Assembly: GCF_023091745.1 (NCBI RefSeq)
Contig: NC_068912.1
Location: forward strand, 102,231,567 to 102,295,566
Reading direction: 5' to 3'
Origin: Budorcas taxicolor
Lineage: Eukaryota; Chordata; Mammalia; Artiodactyla; Bovidae
DNA: 64,000 nt
The notes below the pieces were generated by a model. The model was given only the letters and a program-made list of their open reading frames with translations. It did not search any database and was not told the DNA's origin. The first letter of the stretch is position 1. Every line of letters begins with the position of its first letter. Shown in pieces: positions 1 through 11,700 of the stretch. Made by a program: the position numbers and the translations under genes.

Positions 1-260
1 TGAAGCTCCAGTACTTTGGCCACGTCATGTGAAGAGTTGACTCATTGGAAAAGACTCTGATGCTGGGAGGGATTAGAGGCAGGAGAAGAAGGGGACGACC
101 GAGGATGAGATGGCTGGATGGCATCACTGACTCGATGGACGTGAGTCTGAGTGAACTCCGGGAGATGGTGATGGACAGGGAGGCCTGGCGTGCTGCGATT
201 CCTGGGGTCGCAAAGAGTCGGACACGACTGAGCGACTGAACTGAACTGAACTGAACTGAT
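1..260 (-). repeat. ART2A/BovB-derived SINE fragment
   Basis: Reads on the minus strand as the ruminant SINE that starts with TCAGTTCAGT repeats and continues through CGCTCAGTCGTGTCCGACTC. The plus-strand right end is the CTGAACTGAACTGA run near 240-258. The left side is cut by the window edge. The short ORF inside is a product of the repeat and not a gene. Confidence 0.9.
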
Positions 261-1900
261 TCCTCTCTGATACTACACCAAAACTCAACAGGTGTCATTT
301 CTTAAACATTAGTGACAGTGTGGAATCTGAAACTATATCAACGAACCGACTATATTCTATTAAAATCCACTGGTCCGTCTTGCATTTTGAATGGTTCTTT
401 TATCTGTGCACGTTTCTGTAACTTGTACCCTGGTCATTTGGAAAATACTGGCTCACTGAGTTAGTTATCAGATCTTCCAAATGTTGTCTCATTATACACA
501 ATAACCAACAACCAACCAACCAGCAAAACAAAAATCCAAACAAACAAAAAATCCTGTACGTTCATTAATGTCATTACCAATCTCATCAAACTTGGGAAGC
601 TTTCAAACTCATGGTAGCAGATGGAAGTTTTCCAAACTCTAATTTTCACTTGAAAGCTCTAATTGTATCACTGACCAAAACACTAATAGTTTTCTTCCCT
701 TGAAGTGACAGGCTCATTTCATTTACTTTTGAGAAAATCATGCCCAAAACTCAAGTCTGAATAACTATTTTTGTCATGTGCTCTTTTAAGTGAAAGTAGC
801 CAGTCAGTGAGAAAAGTGACTTTCGGCTCACAACTCAATCGTTTTGAGTGCTTTTCCTGGAGATAACTATCAGACTTCTATATGCACACTTCCCCTTTGT
901 CAGATGTAGTCAAGAGTCGAGATTTAATAAAATTTATAATTTTGTTGCTTTATCAACAGCAAAATTGGCCTTTCCTTCTCTTTTTTTGTACTGAGCTCGC
1001 ACAGTGGCCGGGAAAAAAAAGAGAGAGAGACTGCTGGTACCGTTGGGAGCCACGCCTGGATTCCTATTTGGGTGCCAGCAGTCCTACCCGCTGCTGCTCT
1101 GTGTCATCAGTGCAAATATCAACCAAGTGAAAATGGCAAAGAACAGTTTAGTAGTATTATGAACATCATTTTTGCCTTGTAGATCCCCTGGAAGGGTCTT
1201 GGAGACCCCCAGGGATCTGTGAACAAGACCTGGAGAATGGATAAGAACTGACACGTGAATTCAAATGAAAGAACTAGAATAACTGTATCTACTTTTCTTT
1301 TTCTTAAATGATTTTTTAAAGGAGTTTTCACTCAAAGGTTTATAAAACGCTCTCACAAATATCCTATGGAAAAACTGAAAGCCACTTCCATTGGCGGCAC
1401 TATTTGCTTTACTTCCTCCAAAAAAAGTGGGGGAGAGGGAGGATTAAGAACTGGGAGGCCCAAGGGAGTGTATCAGGCATGTTGAGCCATCCATCAAGTG
1501 TGTCATGGTGAGCACACACAGTTCTGGGACCACAAAGGCAAGCGGTGCTGGGAACTCAGGGCCCTCGGTCAGCTTCCCCCACACAATCTCGCTAGCTAGC
1601 CACACACCCCCCCACAACAGTCTCACACACACACACAGCTGCACTTTGCCATGGCTGATTTCACACAACATAAACGCCCAGCCTAACTATGGTTACACTC
1701 ACACAATACAATCATACAGCCACGCAAAACACCTCCATGGTCAAACACCCAACCTCACTGTGCTCAAAACCAAGTCACACGATTTTGTATTCACAGTTGA
1801 AGAATTTCAATGAGCACACACCCAGGCATCGCTGCAATCCAGTTATCAGTATGGCACATAAAACTCTGGGTCGCCTCATGACCGTGTGTGTATGTTGTTT
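261..1900. other. Intergenic, no gene seen
   Basis: AT-rich intergenic sequence with short CA-rich runs around 1590-1640. I see no coding pattern, promoter or splice structure. ORFs here are short and match no family I recognise. Confidence 0.6.
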
Positions 1901-1901
1901 G

Positions 1902-2070
1902 CAAGGTAAGAGCATAGGTTTTGGAGACTGGCCAACCTGGGTTCAAGCTCAGGTTCTGCCACTTAGATTAGTTCTTTCACCTTGGGCAAATCATGTAACC
2001 TGCCTGAGTCTCAGTTCTAGAAAATGAGGATAATTCCTACCTTGGAAACATGATGTGAGGAAGGCATAAA
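1902..2070 (+). repeat. MIR SINE
   Basis: The sequence follows the MIR consensus: the GTTCAAGCTCAGGTTCTGCCA region, then CTTGGGCAAATCATGTAACC, then GAAAATGAGGATAAT. It is an old mammalian tRNA-derived SINE and is strongly diverged. Confidence 0.75.
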
Positions 2071-2354
2071 AACAGCACTTGGTCTGGACAGATGTATCCT
2101 AGGGATAAGCTGTAACTGCCATGGATAGATTTTGTCACCAGAGGGCACCAGGGCTCCAAGATGTCAGTGCGGGCACTGGAAAGAAATCCTGCCAGGAAGC
2201 CCAGGATTCCTGGGGAGTCTGGAGTCAAGCGCAGACTGGGATGTCATGGGGATGGGGCTGCACAGACTCTGGAAACCCCAGCAAGGCTCAGGCCAGCCGA
2301 GGGCTGCTCCTGGGCCAGGTGGGCCCCTGATAGGATCCTGGCCTTCCCTAAGAA

Positions 2355-2490
2355 GGAGGATGAGCACTCACTATGTACCAGGCCCTCTTCCGTGCCTACT
2401 TCACCCTGTTTAATCCCCACAACAGTACTGTGATTGGTAGCCACTACTGATAGTCTTCTGTTGAGGGATATTGAGGAAAGCGAGGTTCCG
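2355..2490 (+). repeat. MIR-like fragment
   Basis: The stretch starting GAGCACTCACTATGTACCAG and continuing into TTTAATCCCCACAACAGTACTGTGATTGGTAG resembles the MIR 3' half. It is diverged and its borders are approximate. Confidence 0.55.
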
Positions 2491-2694
2491 GTTTACCTGG
2501 CTATCAAGCGGAAGTCCTGGGATAAGAATGCAGGCAGCCATGGCTGTCTTGGGGACCCCTCCCATCCCCTTTCTGGGGCTCTGCCATGGCTCCCTGACCC
2601 TGGCTGTCTGCCCTGGAGCTCAGCCAGCCCCAGCTGACCCTTTCCCCTCTTCCAGCCTGCTCCCGGCCTGCTCCCTGAGCTAGTCCATGGGTAA

Positions 2695-2892
2695 GCGGCT
2701 TATCAGGCATGTGGGGAAGACCGATAAGGCAGGGCCCCCCAGTAAACCTTATCCAGCCTCGCCATCCTCAGCTGCTGGGAGTTGTGGGGTGCTGCCAGCA
2801 GATGGAGACCCACCCACTCGGGCCGCCAGACACCACCCACTTGGGGCCCAGTGTCACTCCCCATCATGTCACAGCTCCCTGTGATGTCATCA
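2695..2892. promoter_or_regulatory. Candidate erythroid-type enhancer (GATA, E-box, CACCC)
   Basis: Three perfect GATAAG cores lie within 55 bp: 2699-2704 (as CTTATC), 2723-2728, and 2748-2753 (as CTTATC). E-boxes follow at 2769-2774 (CAGCTG) and 2799-2804 (CAGATG), then CACCC-type motifs at about 2809-2817 and 2831-2840. A palindromic TGATGTCATCA, similar to a CRE/AP-1 site, is at 2882-2892. GATA, E-box and CACCC sites together typify GATA1/TAL1/KLF1 enhancers. The nearest promoter is the SLC6A9 CpG island 4.3 kb away, and GlyT1 is needed for haem synthesis in red-cell precursors. Function is inferred from motifs only. Confidence 0.35.
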
Positions 2893-5800
2893 CTGGTAGG
2901 CACATCATGGCTTAGTTCCTCCTCCCAGTCTGAAAGGGTTACTCAGACAGGACCCAGGGAAGCAGAGTCAGACAGGAGCCTTACCCAGGCTCCAGGTCAG
3001 CAAGCTGGGTTGGGCTGGACTGGGAGGAGGGGGTGGTGTCTCAGGATTCTCCCCAGGGTGGATGGCTATTTTTGGTGTTGGCTGCTCCACTTATAGCCAC
3101 TCCTCCCAATCCAAGGAGGCTCTGGGTTCAGCAGGGGCAGGGGCAGTGGGAGGAATCTCTCATCCGTCAACAGGACGGCTCTGGGTGTCAGGCTCTAGCC
3201 CAGAACTAGCCTCCTGCTCCTCACAGGGAGGCCTGATCCGGCGGAATAGAAACCTTACCTCCACCCCTTAAAAAAGCAGTGAGGCAGAGGTGGCCTGATG
3301 GAGAGACATAGTCAGACTCGCTTTGACCGTCAGACACATCAGCTTGTTGACGGTCTGTGCTCACAGCCTGACATCCACATTCTCGCAGGCCAGCAGCCAT
3401 TCATTCTCACAGCCAAGCCCTTGACTACACGTGGGCCTCAGAGACATGCTGTCTCACACTGGCACGTGACATACACATGGTCACGTTCCCATATGCAGGA
3501 GTTCCTTTCCTCTCAGGGCTGAGTTCCTAGAAATCAGCACAGTTCCCAGCACAGAGTAGATGTACATTCATACGTGGTGAGTAAGTGGACATTCACTTAC
3601 ACAGGTCATGTGACATGGGGTGGGGAGGGACTGGAGGAAAAGTCACCAGTCTCCATCCCACTTCAGGACAGGATGAGAGCATCAGGGAAGCATCGCTGCT
3701 GCTTCCAGCACCACCCCTGGCCCAGCTTCCGTGATAGCCTCTCCTCAGACAGTGCCAGTCACTGGAGGGACCTGGGTCAACAGGGCCACCACTCCCCCAA
3801 CTCCAGATTCCTTCCCAGTGAATTGGCACTCAGAGCGCTGGATGTTAGGAACCCCAGAGGCCTAGACATGAGGCGCTCTGGGCATTTAGGGCCTCTGGGT
3901 GCTGGGAACTCTAGGGTTCGGGTTCGCTGTGGTGTTCAGAGCTCTGGCACCCTTGGCGTTGGGAATCATGGATTTCGAGAGCTCTAAGGTATTTAGACAT
4001 CTGAACACTGAATGCTCTGGACATCAGAGCTGTACCCCAGACAGGCCAAAGTCAACGTTTCCAATCTCTCTTTCTAATTTTACCTGCAGCTGCTGAGATC
4101 CAGCCTGGGCCCCTGCTCTGATTCCTGTAATTGGCTCATGCTGCCCACCTGGACCAGGGCCAGAGAAAACACAGCAGGATGGGCTGAAGGGCACACAGAG
4201 CCCCAGAGGCAGCTCTTGGATCTGGAATCAACCTAGATCCCTCCCTTGCATTCTGATAGGATAGGGAAGGTGCTAGGCACTGACCACTAGGCATTCAAGG
4301 GAGGAAGAAACTGAAAGCAAAGCCCAGGGGGTTTCTGCAGCTCCTGAGGCTGAGTCTTCAAGTCTGGTCAGGCCAGGCTGTAACTCAAATCAATGTCCAT
4401 CCTTCCCCAGCTTCTCTGCAGGGTCTCACGGCACCCCTCCACCAAATGCCCAGTGCCGCCAGCTCCTACAATGCCTTCCAGAAGTGGCCCATGTCTGGCC
4501 TGATCCCTCATCCCACCAGAAACACACCTAAGCACACTCTGTGCCACCCAACAGAGGCCTTGCTTCTTCGGGCTGATGATGACAAGTGAAACCAGTCAGC
4601 ACCAGGGGATCTGACGTGGACCCAGCCCTCCCAGGAAATAGCACTGCAATGGGAGGCTCCTGAGACATGCCTTAGACCACAGTGGGTGGGGCCCGACCGC
4701 TGCCTGTCCTCTTGCTGCCCTGCCCAGGAAGAAGCCAGCCAGGGAGATGTCTGACCCATTGGTCCTCCCCTCTGTCCTCTGGCCTGATCCCCCTCCTCTC
4801 CCCACGGTGGCTCAGGCTACCCATGCCCTTCCCATCCTGTGGGCCAGCGGTCTAGGGTGGGGAGCTCACGGTGGGAGTGAAGCCATCTTGGCTCTGACCT
4901 GGGCTAGGCCCAAACCTGCCTCCCTTGGGGCCTTATTCTGGAAGAAAACAGCTGCTTTAGTCTCCGACTCGTGGAGACAGATGATTTTTCAAACCAGAAT
5001 CTTTCTCCTAAGCTTTTCCTCAGGACTCACCTCATTGTGCATCTGCTTGAAGCCCTTTCTAGATAAAAATGGGTAAAATGCACAGATCTATAAGTCTCTG
5101 TATGTATGCAAATGTACTTTGTGTGATGTCATCAGTCTAGCAAAACCCATGTGGGCAACATTGCCAACTTTCCCAGATCCCCAGGGAAAATCTATTTCCC
5201 CCCACCCCATGGGCTAAAGTGTGAGACTGTCTCTCTGCCCCAGGATTCATCCCAAATGCACCTTCTCCCTGACTCAGGACTGAGCCCTGAAGCTCTCCTC
5301 CCTTTTGCTTCTCCCAATCCCAGCCCACTCCCCCTCACCCCCATCCCTGCTTTGTGTGGAGTCCTTAGAGTGGGGTGGCCACGTTGGTCCCAGAAGCTTC
5401 ACTGACACTCAGTGCTCTCTTCTCAGGGGCCCCCAGCCCCAGTCTACTCCTTCAAGGGGAATGGAAGCCATTGTCCCACCCTCCTATTCTTCCTTGCCCC
5501 CACTCCACTCCATGGAGGATCTTCCAGCAGCCTCCATCCTGTCTTCCCTGTGTCCTGGCCCTTTATGACAACCCCCAGCCGGAGGGAGGGAGGGAGAGAC
5601 CAGTAAGAGAATTTACATCCCAGCAGGAGAGGCAGAGGGAGGGAGGCTTGGATCACAGGGGCCCAGTCCCCAGAGTTGGGCACACATGCACACTGAGACC
5701 CCACTGCCCCACAAACACAGATCCATCTACACAAATCCACAAGGGCAGGGGGCATGGGAGCCACAGACTGCTCAGGAAGAGGACACACACACGTAAGACA

Positions 5801-6534
5801 CATGCAGTTCGTTCATAGAAAACAAATCACAAACAAGCTATAAAATACAAATCACAAACCTGCAAGGCTGGGGACAAAGTAAAAATGAAAATACTCTTGC
5901 TGATGAGAGTAATGTCTCCAAATCGTCCCGGTTCTAACCAAGCCTCTAATGTGAATAGGTTATAAGTTCTGAGTGGTTGGGGCCTGGAGAAGCCTGGTGG
6001 AACAGATTGGCGTTCCTTGGCAGGAAGTGTCAGTGCCTGATACCTGCTATCTTGCTCAGAGCCTCTGTAAATAAAGTGGAATCTCACTTGTCAACTGATC
6101 TTATTTGAGTTTGGCATGTGCGAATCAGCTTTTTGGAGGCTGACTATCCCCAGGGAACAAAGAAACTGGTTTCCTGGGCAGACAAGAGTGAGGACAGACT
6201 CAGGGTGCAGAGAAGAGACTGGTCCCTTCCTGAGCAGATACTGGGGCGACAACAGTCCCCTGACGGCCGGTACTAACTGGCCCTTCTCCTTGAAAGCTGG
6301 CGGCCTCAAGACAAACAAATGTGGGAGCCCCTTTCCACCAACTGCCAAGCTCTGCTCCTCAGAGGCAGCCTGGAGCAAGGTATTTCATTTATTTTGTAGG
6401 ACAGGAAACTGAGGCGCAGCAAAGCTCCCTTTGGCAAAGTCTCCTTTAGCTAGGATTGGAACCTCCGCAGTCTCCCCAGGGCGAGAACAGAGGGCCCAGG
6501 TTGGTGTCAGCAGCCCTTATAATACAACCACCCC
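2893..6534. other. Intergenic, no gene seen
   Basis: GC-moderate intergenic sequence with no recognisable exons. 3830-4025 holds loosely repeated CTCTGG/CAGAGC words that look like a decayed tandem array. Otherwise I see nothing I can name. Confidence 0.5.
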
Positions 6535-6705
6535 TGTGCGTGCTAAGTCCTTTCAGTAGTGTCCAACTCTTTGCAACCCTATAGACTGTAGCCCACCAGG
6601 CTCCTCTGTCCATGGGATTCTCTAGGCAAGACTACTACAGTTGATTGCCATGCCCTCTTCCAGGGGATCTTCCCAACACAAGGATAGAACCCGAGCCAGT
6701 GTAGG
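6535..6705 (+). repeat. Bov-tA SINE
   Basis: Ruminant SINE in plus orientation. Its landmarks are GTGTCCAACTCTTTGCAACC, CTCTGTCCATGGGATTCTC and CCAGGGGATCTTCCCAAC, all diagnostic of the Bov-A body. It lies about 350 bp left of the SLC6A9 CpG island. Confidence 0.9.
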
Positions 6706-7039
6706 TTTGACCAAACCAGTGAGAGGGTCCGTGGAGAAAGGACCCCCAAGCCCTCCAGTCCCAAGGAGGAGGACCCAGGCCTTACCCAGCTGTGCCCACA
6801 GTCCCCAGCGGCACCGCTCTAAAGGGGATGGAATTTGCTCAGACTTCTCTCTAGGGGGAACGCAGGCGCAGAAGGCCGGGGGCCTGGCAGGCTAACTCCA
6901 GCCCCAGTCCCCCAAGTGCCCCAGGCCTTTCTGGCTTCTTTCCAGCCTAGCCGAAGGGGACGACATCTACTTCCTCCAAGGGCCCCAGCTGGAGGGCAGC
7001 GAGGATGGGGCGGAGCAGGGGGCTCCTTTGCGGAGCCCA

Positions 7040-8750
7040 CTCCCAGGGGTTCGTGGGGTTCAATCGTCGGAAAGCTTGGAGCAACTTGTAATTTTATTCC
7101 CTGGGAGGAGGAGCCTGAGAAGTTGGCCGGGGGGTGGGGATGAGAATGGGGTGGGGGGGTGGCGTGGGTGGGCAGGGCGGCCAGGGGAGCTGCTCCGAGA
7201 GGGGAGGGACTTGGCTAGGTCTCCCAAGCCTTCTTCACTCTCCAAACTTTCACCAAACTCTTGGCCCCCGCCTCCCCGAAACCAAAACACAACAAGCTCA
7301 GGAGGAGCGACGAGCAGCTCCGCGGGGCGGGCAGACTTGCGGCGGCACATAGCCTCAAGAGGCTGATGCAACTTTCCCTTTAAGAAAGCCACCTGGGCGC
7401 ACCGCGGCTCGGACCCAGCTCGCCTGGGCCGGGGGCTGCAGTATGGTAAGGGGGCTATGGGAAGGGGGCGCTGCGGCCCGAGCCTCTCTCTATCCTGCCG
7501 TCGGTCTGGGTGTTTGGTTGGCTCCACGGGGCTGAGCCCCAGGAAGAGCGAGCGAGCGAGAGAGCGAGCGAGCGTGTGTGTGTGATCGCGCATGCATGCG
7601 GGCATCTGTGGATGAGAGTGGGTGCACGCGTAGGGATGTCTGTCTCGCCGGAAAGGTCGGGTAGGTGCGTGCGTCTGGGTGTCACCGCTGTCACCAAGGA
7701 GCTGCAGCGGGCAGAACGGCGGCGCCGGGCGGCGGCGGGGTGGGGGGGGGGGGGTGGCTGCTCCTGGAGGAGGGGGAGATGCGTGCCGATGCTGGTTTGG
7801 TCCCGGGCGGCGGGCGCGTGAAAGTACCGGCAGCTCCGGAACCAGAGCGTCTGTACGAGGCGCCAGTGGGTCTGCGCGCTGCGGCCTGCCGACGCCGGGC
7901 ACCGGCGACCCGGGTCTGCGCCCCGCATGCGGGCTCCTGCTCTCCATCTTCTCGCCGGCCGCCGGCCGGCCTGGCTGCCTATCTGGCCCCTCCAGCCGCC
8001 CTGCCTCCCTATCTGCTCGCCCACTCGCCGGCCGGGTGCGGGTTCCCGCGCGCCCAAAGGTCCTGGGAAGCCGTGCCAGGGAGTCTCGGTGCCCTCGGAC
8101 CCTTGTCTGCGGCTCCCGGCTTTGGGAAGGGGTTACGGCCACGGTATTCTCGGGCGGTTGCTCTCCCGGGAAGAATCCGCGCCCTCCCCACCCCAACCTT
8201 CATTCCGGGTGTGAGTAAGGCGGGCCTGGGCGGCCGCAGGTAAGGGTAGGGGCCTAGCAGCCCGGGGCGCCCACCCCCAACCGGTGCCCCGCACCCCGCA
8301 GACAACGGCCGACGGGAGCAGACCGCGAAGCTGGGGCCGGGAGGGAGGGGGGCTTTCCCGGAGGGCCGGGAGGGGCCCGAGCCGGCCCGGGGGCGGGGCA
8401 AGGGGGCGGGGACCTGGGCGCCCCGGTACTTTTCCACCGCAGGGGCCGGGGGGCGGGGTCACCGCCCCCACACCAGCTGAGAGGCCCACACGTGGCGGCT
8501 GATGTAACGCCCGCTCCCGACACCTCGCACCGGGATTAAAGCGAGCGCGCCGGCTTCGAGGAATCCGGGCTCTCCAGGCGGTGCTACAGCTTTGAAAGCA
8601 ACCTCGCCTTTTCCTGCCGCTCAGGGGCCTCTTTTTAGCGGACCCGCGGCTTCTTAAAGGAGCCGCGCCCCCTTTTCTCCGCAGGCCACGCCCCCTCGCT
8701 GGCCACTCTTAAAGGAGCCGCGTCCCCGTCTCTCTGACAGCTCTCTCATA
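7040..8750 (+). promoter_or_regulatory. SLC6A9: CpG island, probable distal SLC6A9 promoter
   Basis: A dense CpG stretch with GC boxes and no TATA box. It lies about 5 kb left of the GlyT1a exon, in the position expected for the 5'-most promoter of SLC6A9. Good plus-strand splice donors occur at 7446 (TATG|GTAAGG) and 8240 (CGCAG|GTAAGG); either could close an untranslated exon 1 joined to the acceptor before 12934. It contains two motifs of the CARE/ATF4 form TGATGnAAn: 7364-7372 (TGATGCAAC) and 8500-8508 (TGATGTAAC). A CACGTG E-box is at about 8489. The long ORFs in the island on both strands are by-products of high GC. The transcription start is not determined. Confidence 0.7.
8653..8722. 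repeat. Perfect 15-bp direct repeat, 55 bp apart
   Basis: The word CTTAAAGGAGCCGCG occurs at 8653-8667 and again at 8708-8722 at the right edge of the CpG island. The sequence between is C-rich and similar after each copy, so this is probably a decayed 55-bp duplication. It may be a duplicated factor site. Confidence 0.7.
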
Positions 8751-11700
8751 GAAGATAAAGGCGGGGTGGGGGGGGGGGCGCCTAAGAGTGGAGAAGGAGA
8801 GAAGGGCCTGAGACGTTAAAGAACCCCAAAGTGAGGGAGTGTGAGAAGATTGGAGGGTAGTGGGTGAGGGAGGACTGGTTCTAGGAAGGGACTAATGGGT
8901 GACACTGAGCATGCCCAAGTGTTCCAAGCACCGCAGAGAAAACGCCCCCTTAACTCGGCCTACACTGCGACTGCGGCTCAGTGCCCAGCTCTGAGGATGC
9001 AGAAGAATCACACCTCTGCCCTGGGATTTCTCCAGCTGGTGGGGAAGGCAGATTTGGACACAAGTAACCATGCTACAACGGCTGCGTGTGAGGAACGTGT
9101 TGATCAGATGTACACTGCGTGCATTGGGGGTAACCGGGGGCACAGTGGGAAGACTGCAAGCGGAAGAGAAAGGAAGGCTTCTTGGTGGTAATGGCTTTGG
9201 AATGGCTTTGAAGATGGGTGGGGTATATACAGATGGAAATGGGAACAAGGGTGCTCAAAGAAGAGGGAATTGCCTAAGCAAAGGCATGAAGGCAAGAACC
9301 CTCTGGGGATGCTGGATAGTCCCACATGGCCCGCAGGTGGCCATAAGAGGCTGTAGATAGCTGATTTGGGCTCTAGGCAGAACCAAGGGCCCTTCCCCAC
9401 TCCCACAGCCCATCCCCTCCCTCCATCACAGTGAATGGGAAATTACGCTTCCTCTTCTTTCTCCTAAACTGTGAGGTTCTTGAAGGCAGGAAAAGAACGT
9501 GTCACCTTTCCATCCCCAGCAATGACTTCAAGGCTTGGCCCAGATGGACCGTTAACATTGACTGACCTGACAGTCCTGTCTGGAGGAGAAGATGACTGAG
9601 CAGTGAGACAGTAAAGATGGACCAGGTCCTATGACTATCCTCTCCCCGTCCTTCCTTGGGTGGCTCATAGGCAACTTGAACCCAGCTCACCCAACCTCGC
9701 TCATCCTCTCCCCACTCCAGACCTGCAGCATCCCCAGCATTTCTGTCCCTGGAATGGGCACTGGCTTCTTCCTATAATACCCATAGAAACCAGAGACCCC
9801 TCCTTATCCCTCACCCCCAAGTCCAATACATCACCAAGTCCTACCAAAGTTACCTTCTATATTTTTCTCAAATCTGTGCACCTTTCTTCACCCCGTCATC
9901 ACCTTCCTGAACCAAGCCCCCTCATTCCTGGCCTGGCCTATTGCTAGTCAATTTCCTTTCTTCCTCTCTCCCCTCCCTCCAGTCCTTTCGCCATACTAAT
10001 CTAGGTTGGCGTTTTCAAAATGCACACGCCACCAATTGCTCCTCCTCGCAGTTACAATTCTGGTTTAAAGACTTCAGTGGCTGTCATTGCCCTCAGGATA
10101 AAGATCAAAACAAGGCCCCATAGACCCTGACCCTCCTCATGCATCTACCTTCATCTTTGGCCACTTTCTCCCTCACTCTCTGAGCCCCAGGCTCCTGGTC
10201 TTTCTCTATATTATTTCATTTGCTTGAATCTCTCTTCCTCTTCTGTTGCTCACTGTTGCCTAATCATGCCCCTCTGACTCTTAAACATCACTTCCTCAGG
10301 AAAGTCCTCTGTAACTCTCAGACAAGGCCAGGCCTCACTGGTACAGACGCTGGTAAAGAGGATCTTTCACTTTCGCACCCTTTATCATAGGCTCTAATTA
10401 TACACATCTGAGTCACCGGTTTCACTTGTTTCCACCCAACCTGTAAGCTTCAGGAGGCCAGAGACTCAAGAGTTCTCTCCCAGCACAGGTGCCCAGAGCA
10501 AGCCCGAAATAAATATTTGTGGAATAAATGAACTGAACTGTGGCCAGCCCTAACTGCCTGCTGAACAATTTAGGCCATATCCTGTTGGCTGTGGAAGACT
10601 ATTGGAAGGAATCAGGGTTTTAGGCTTTGGGAAGATTAATGGATTGGAGGGAAGGAGAAAGTGGAGGACCTGTAGAATCGAATATTAAGCAGAAACTTCA
10701 GAAGGTACAAAGGAAGTATAATTAGCCCCATCTTCCAGATTGAGAAAACCAAGGGTCAGAGAGGTTAAGTAACTTGCTTGAAGTCACATACCTAGTGAGT
10801 TGGCAGAGTCAGTTCCTCCTCCTAGGTCCCAGAGTCCAAGCACTTCATCACAAGCTAACCTGACTCTGACCCACATGGCACAGATAGAGAGCTTGTCAAT
10901 AGTTGCCCATATATGGGTGAGGGGCAGGCCTGGTGCCAGGGTAATGTGGATGCCCAACCCCTATCAGAGGCTTTCAGGTGGTACTTTTTGAATGGATGGA
11001 TGGGGCCATTTAACAGGAATAGCAGAGGCAGGAGAAGTAGCAAAGCTTTGCACCCACCCAACTCATTGTCCTGGGAGCCACGGCCAAGGAGTCTTTTTCC
11101 CACCGAGAAGGAGAAGCGCCTTGAGCACAAGGGCCATATTTGCATTGCTCAGGGATATCACCCTGTAGCCCAAGTTCCAGGACAGAGTGTCCTCAGTTTA
11201 CCCATCTGACCAGAAGGCACGATGTCCAACCCGTGAGGTGGCTCCACTTCATTACCATCCTCATTGTCATTATTATTTTTTAGCCAAAGAGTGACAGCTT
11301 TGAAGACAATAAGTCTAGCGTTTATAGCTTGGAGGCAGGGATGTGGTGAGTGAGAACTAGAGTATGATCACATTCCCTCTTCTTCTGACCGACCCCAGAA
11401 GACCAAAGCCGTGAGCAGGGACTTCTTGAGAGAGGCAAGAAACCTGGCCTGGATGACTAAGGGGAATGGTCACAAGTCACACCCTTGCCTGGCCCTGAGG
11501 AGGTTATGCAGGACATCCTGCGACCAGGGGAAAGGCCAAGGGAACCTAGGGAAGATTTGCATAGGCAAAGAAAAGCTGGTTCCTCCTCTCTTCTAGCTTT
11601 CCAATGATTTCCTTGGTCTGCGGGTGAACTCTTAAGGTGGCTGTGGGTGGGGTCAAGTGACACGGAATAGCCTTTGCACTACAGTCCACAACTGAAGTGA

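Noticed and set aside
3905..3930. Telomere-like AGGGTTCGGGTTCG words
   Set aside because: Only two partial units, not a TTAGGG array; part of a loosely repetitive patch.
7060..8196. 378-codon minus-strand ORF in the CpG island
   Set aside because: Low-complexity Arg/Pro/Gly/Ala protein with no domain, in DNA where stop codons are rare because of GC content. No splice or promoter evidence supports it.
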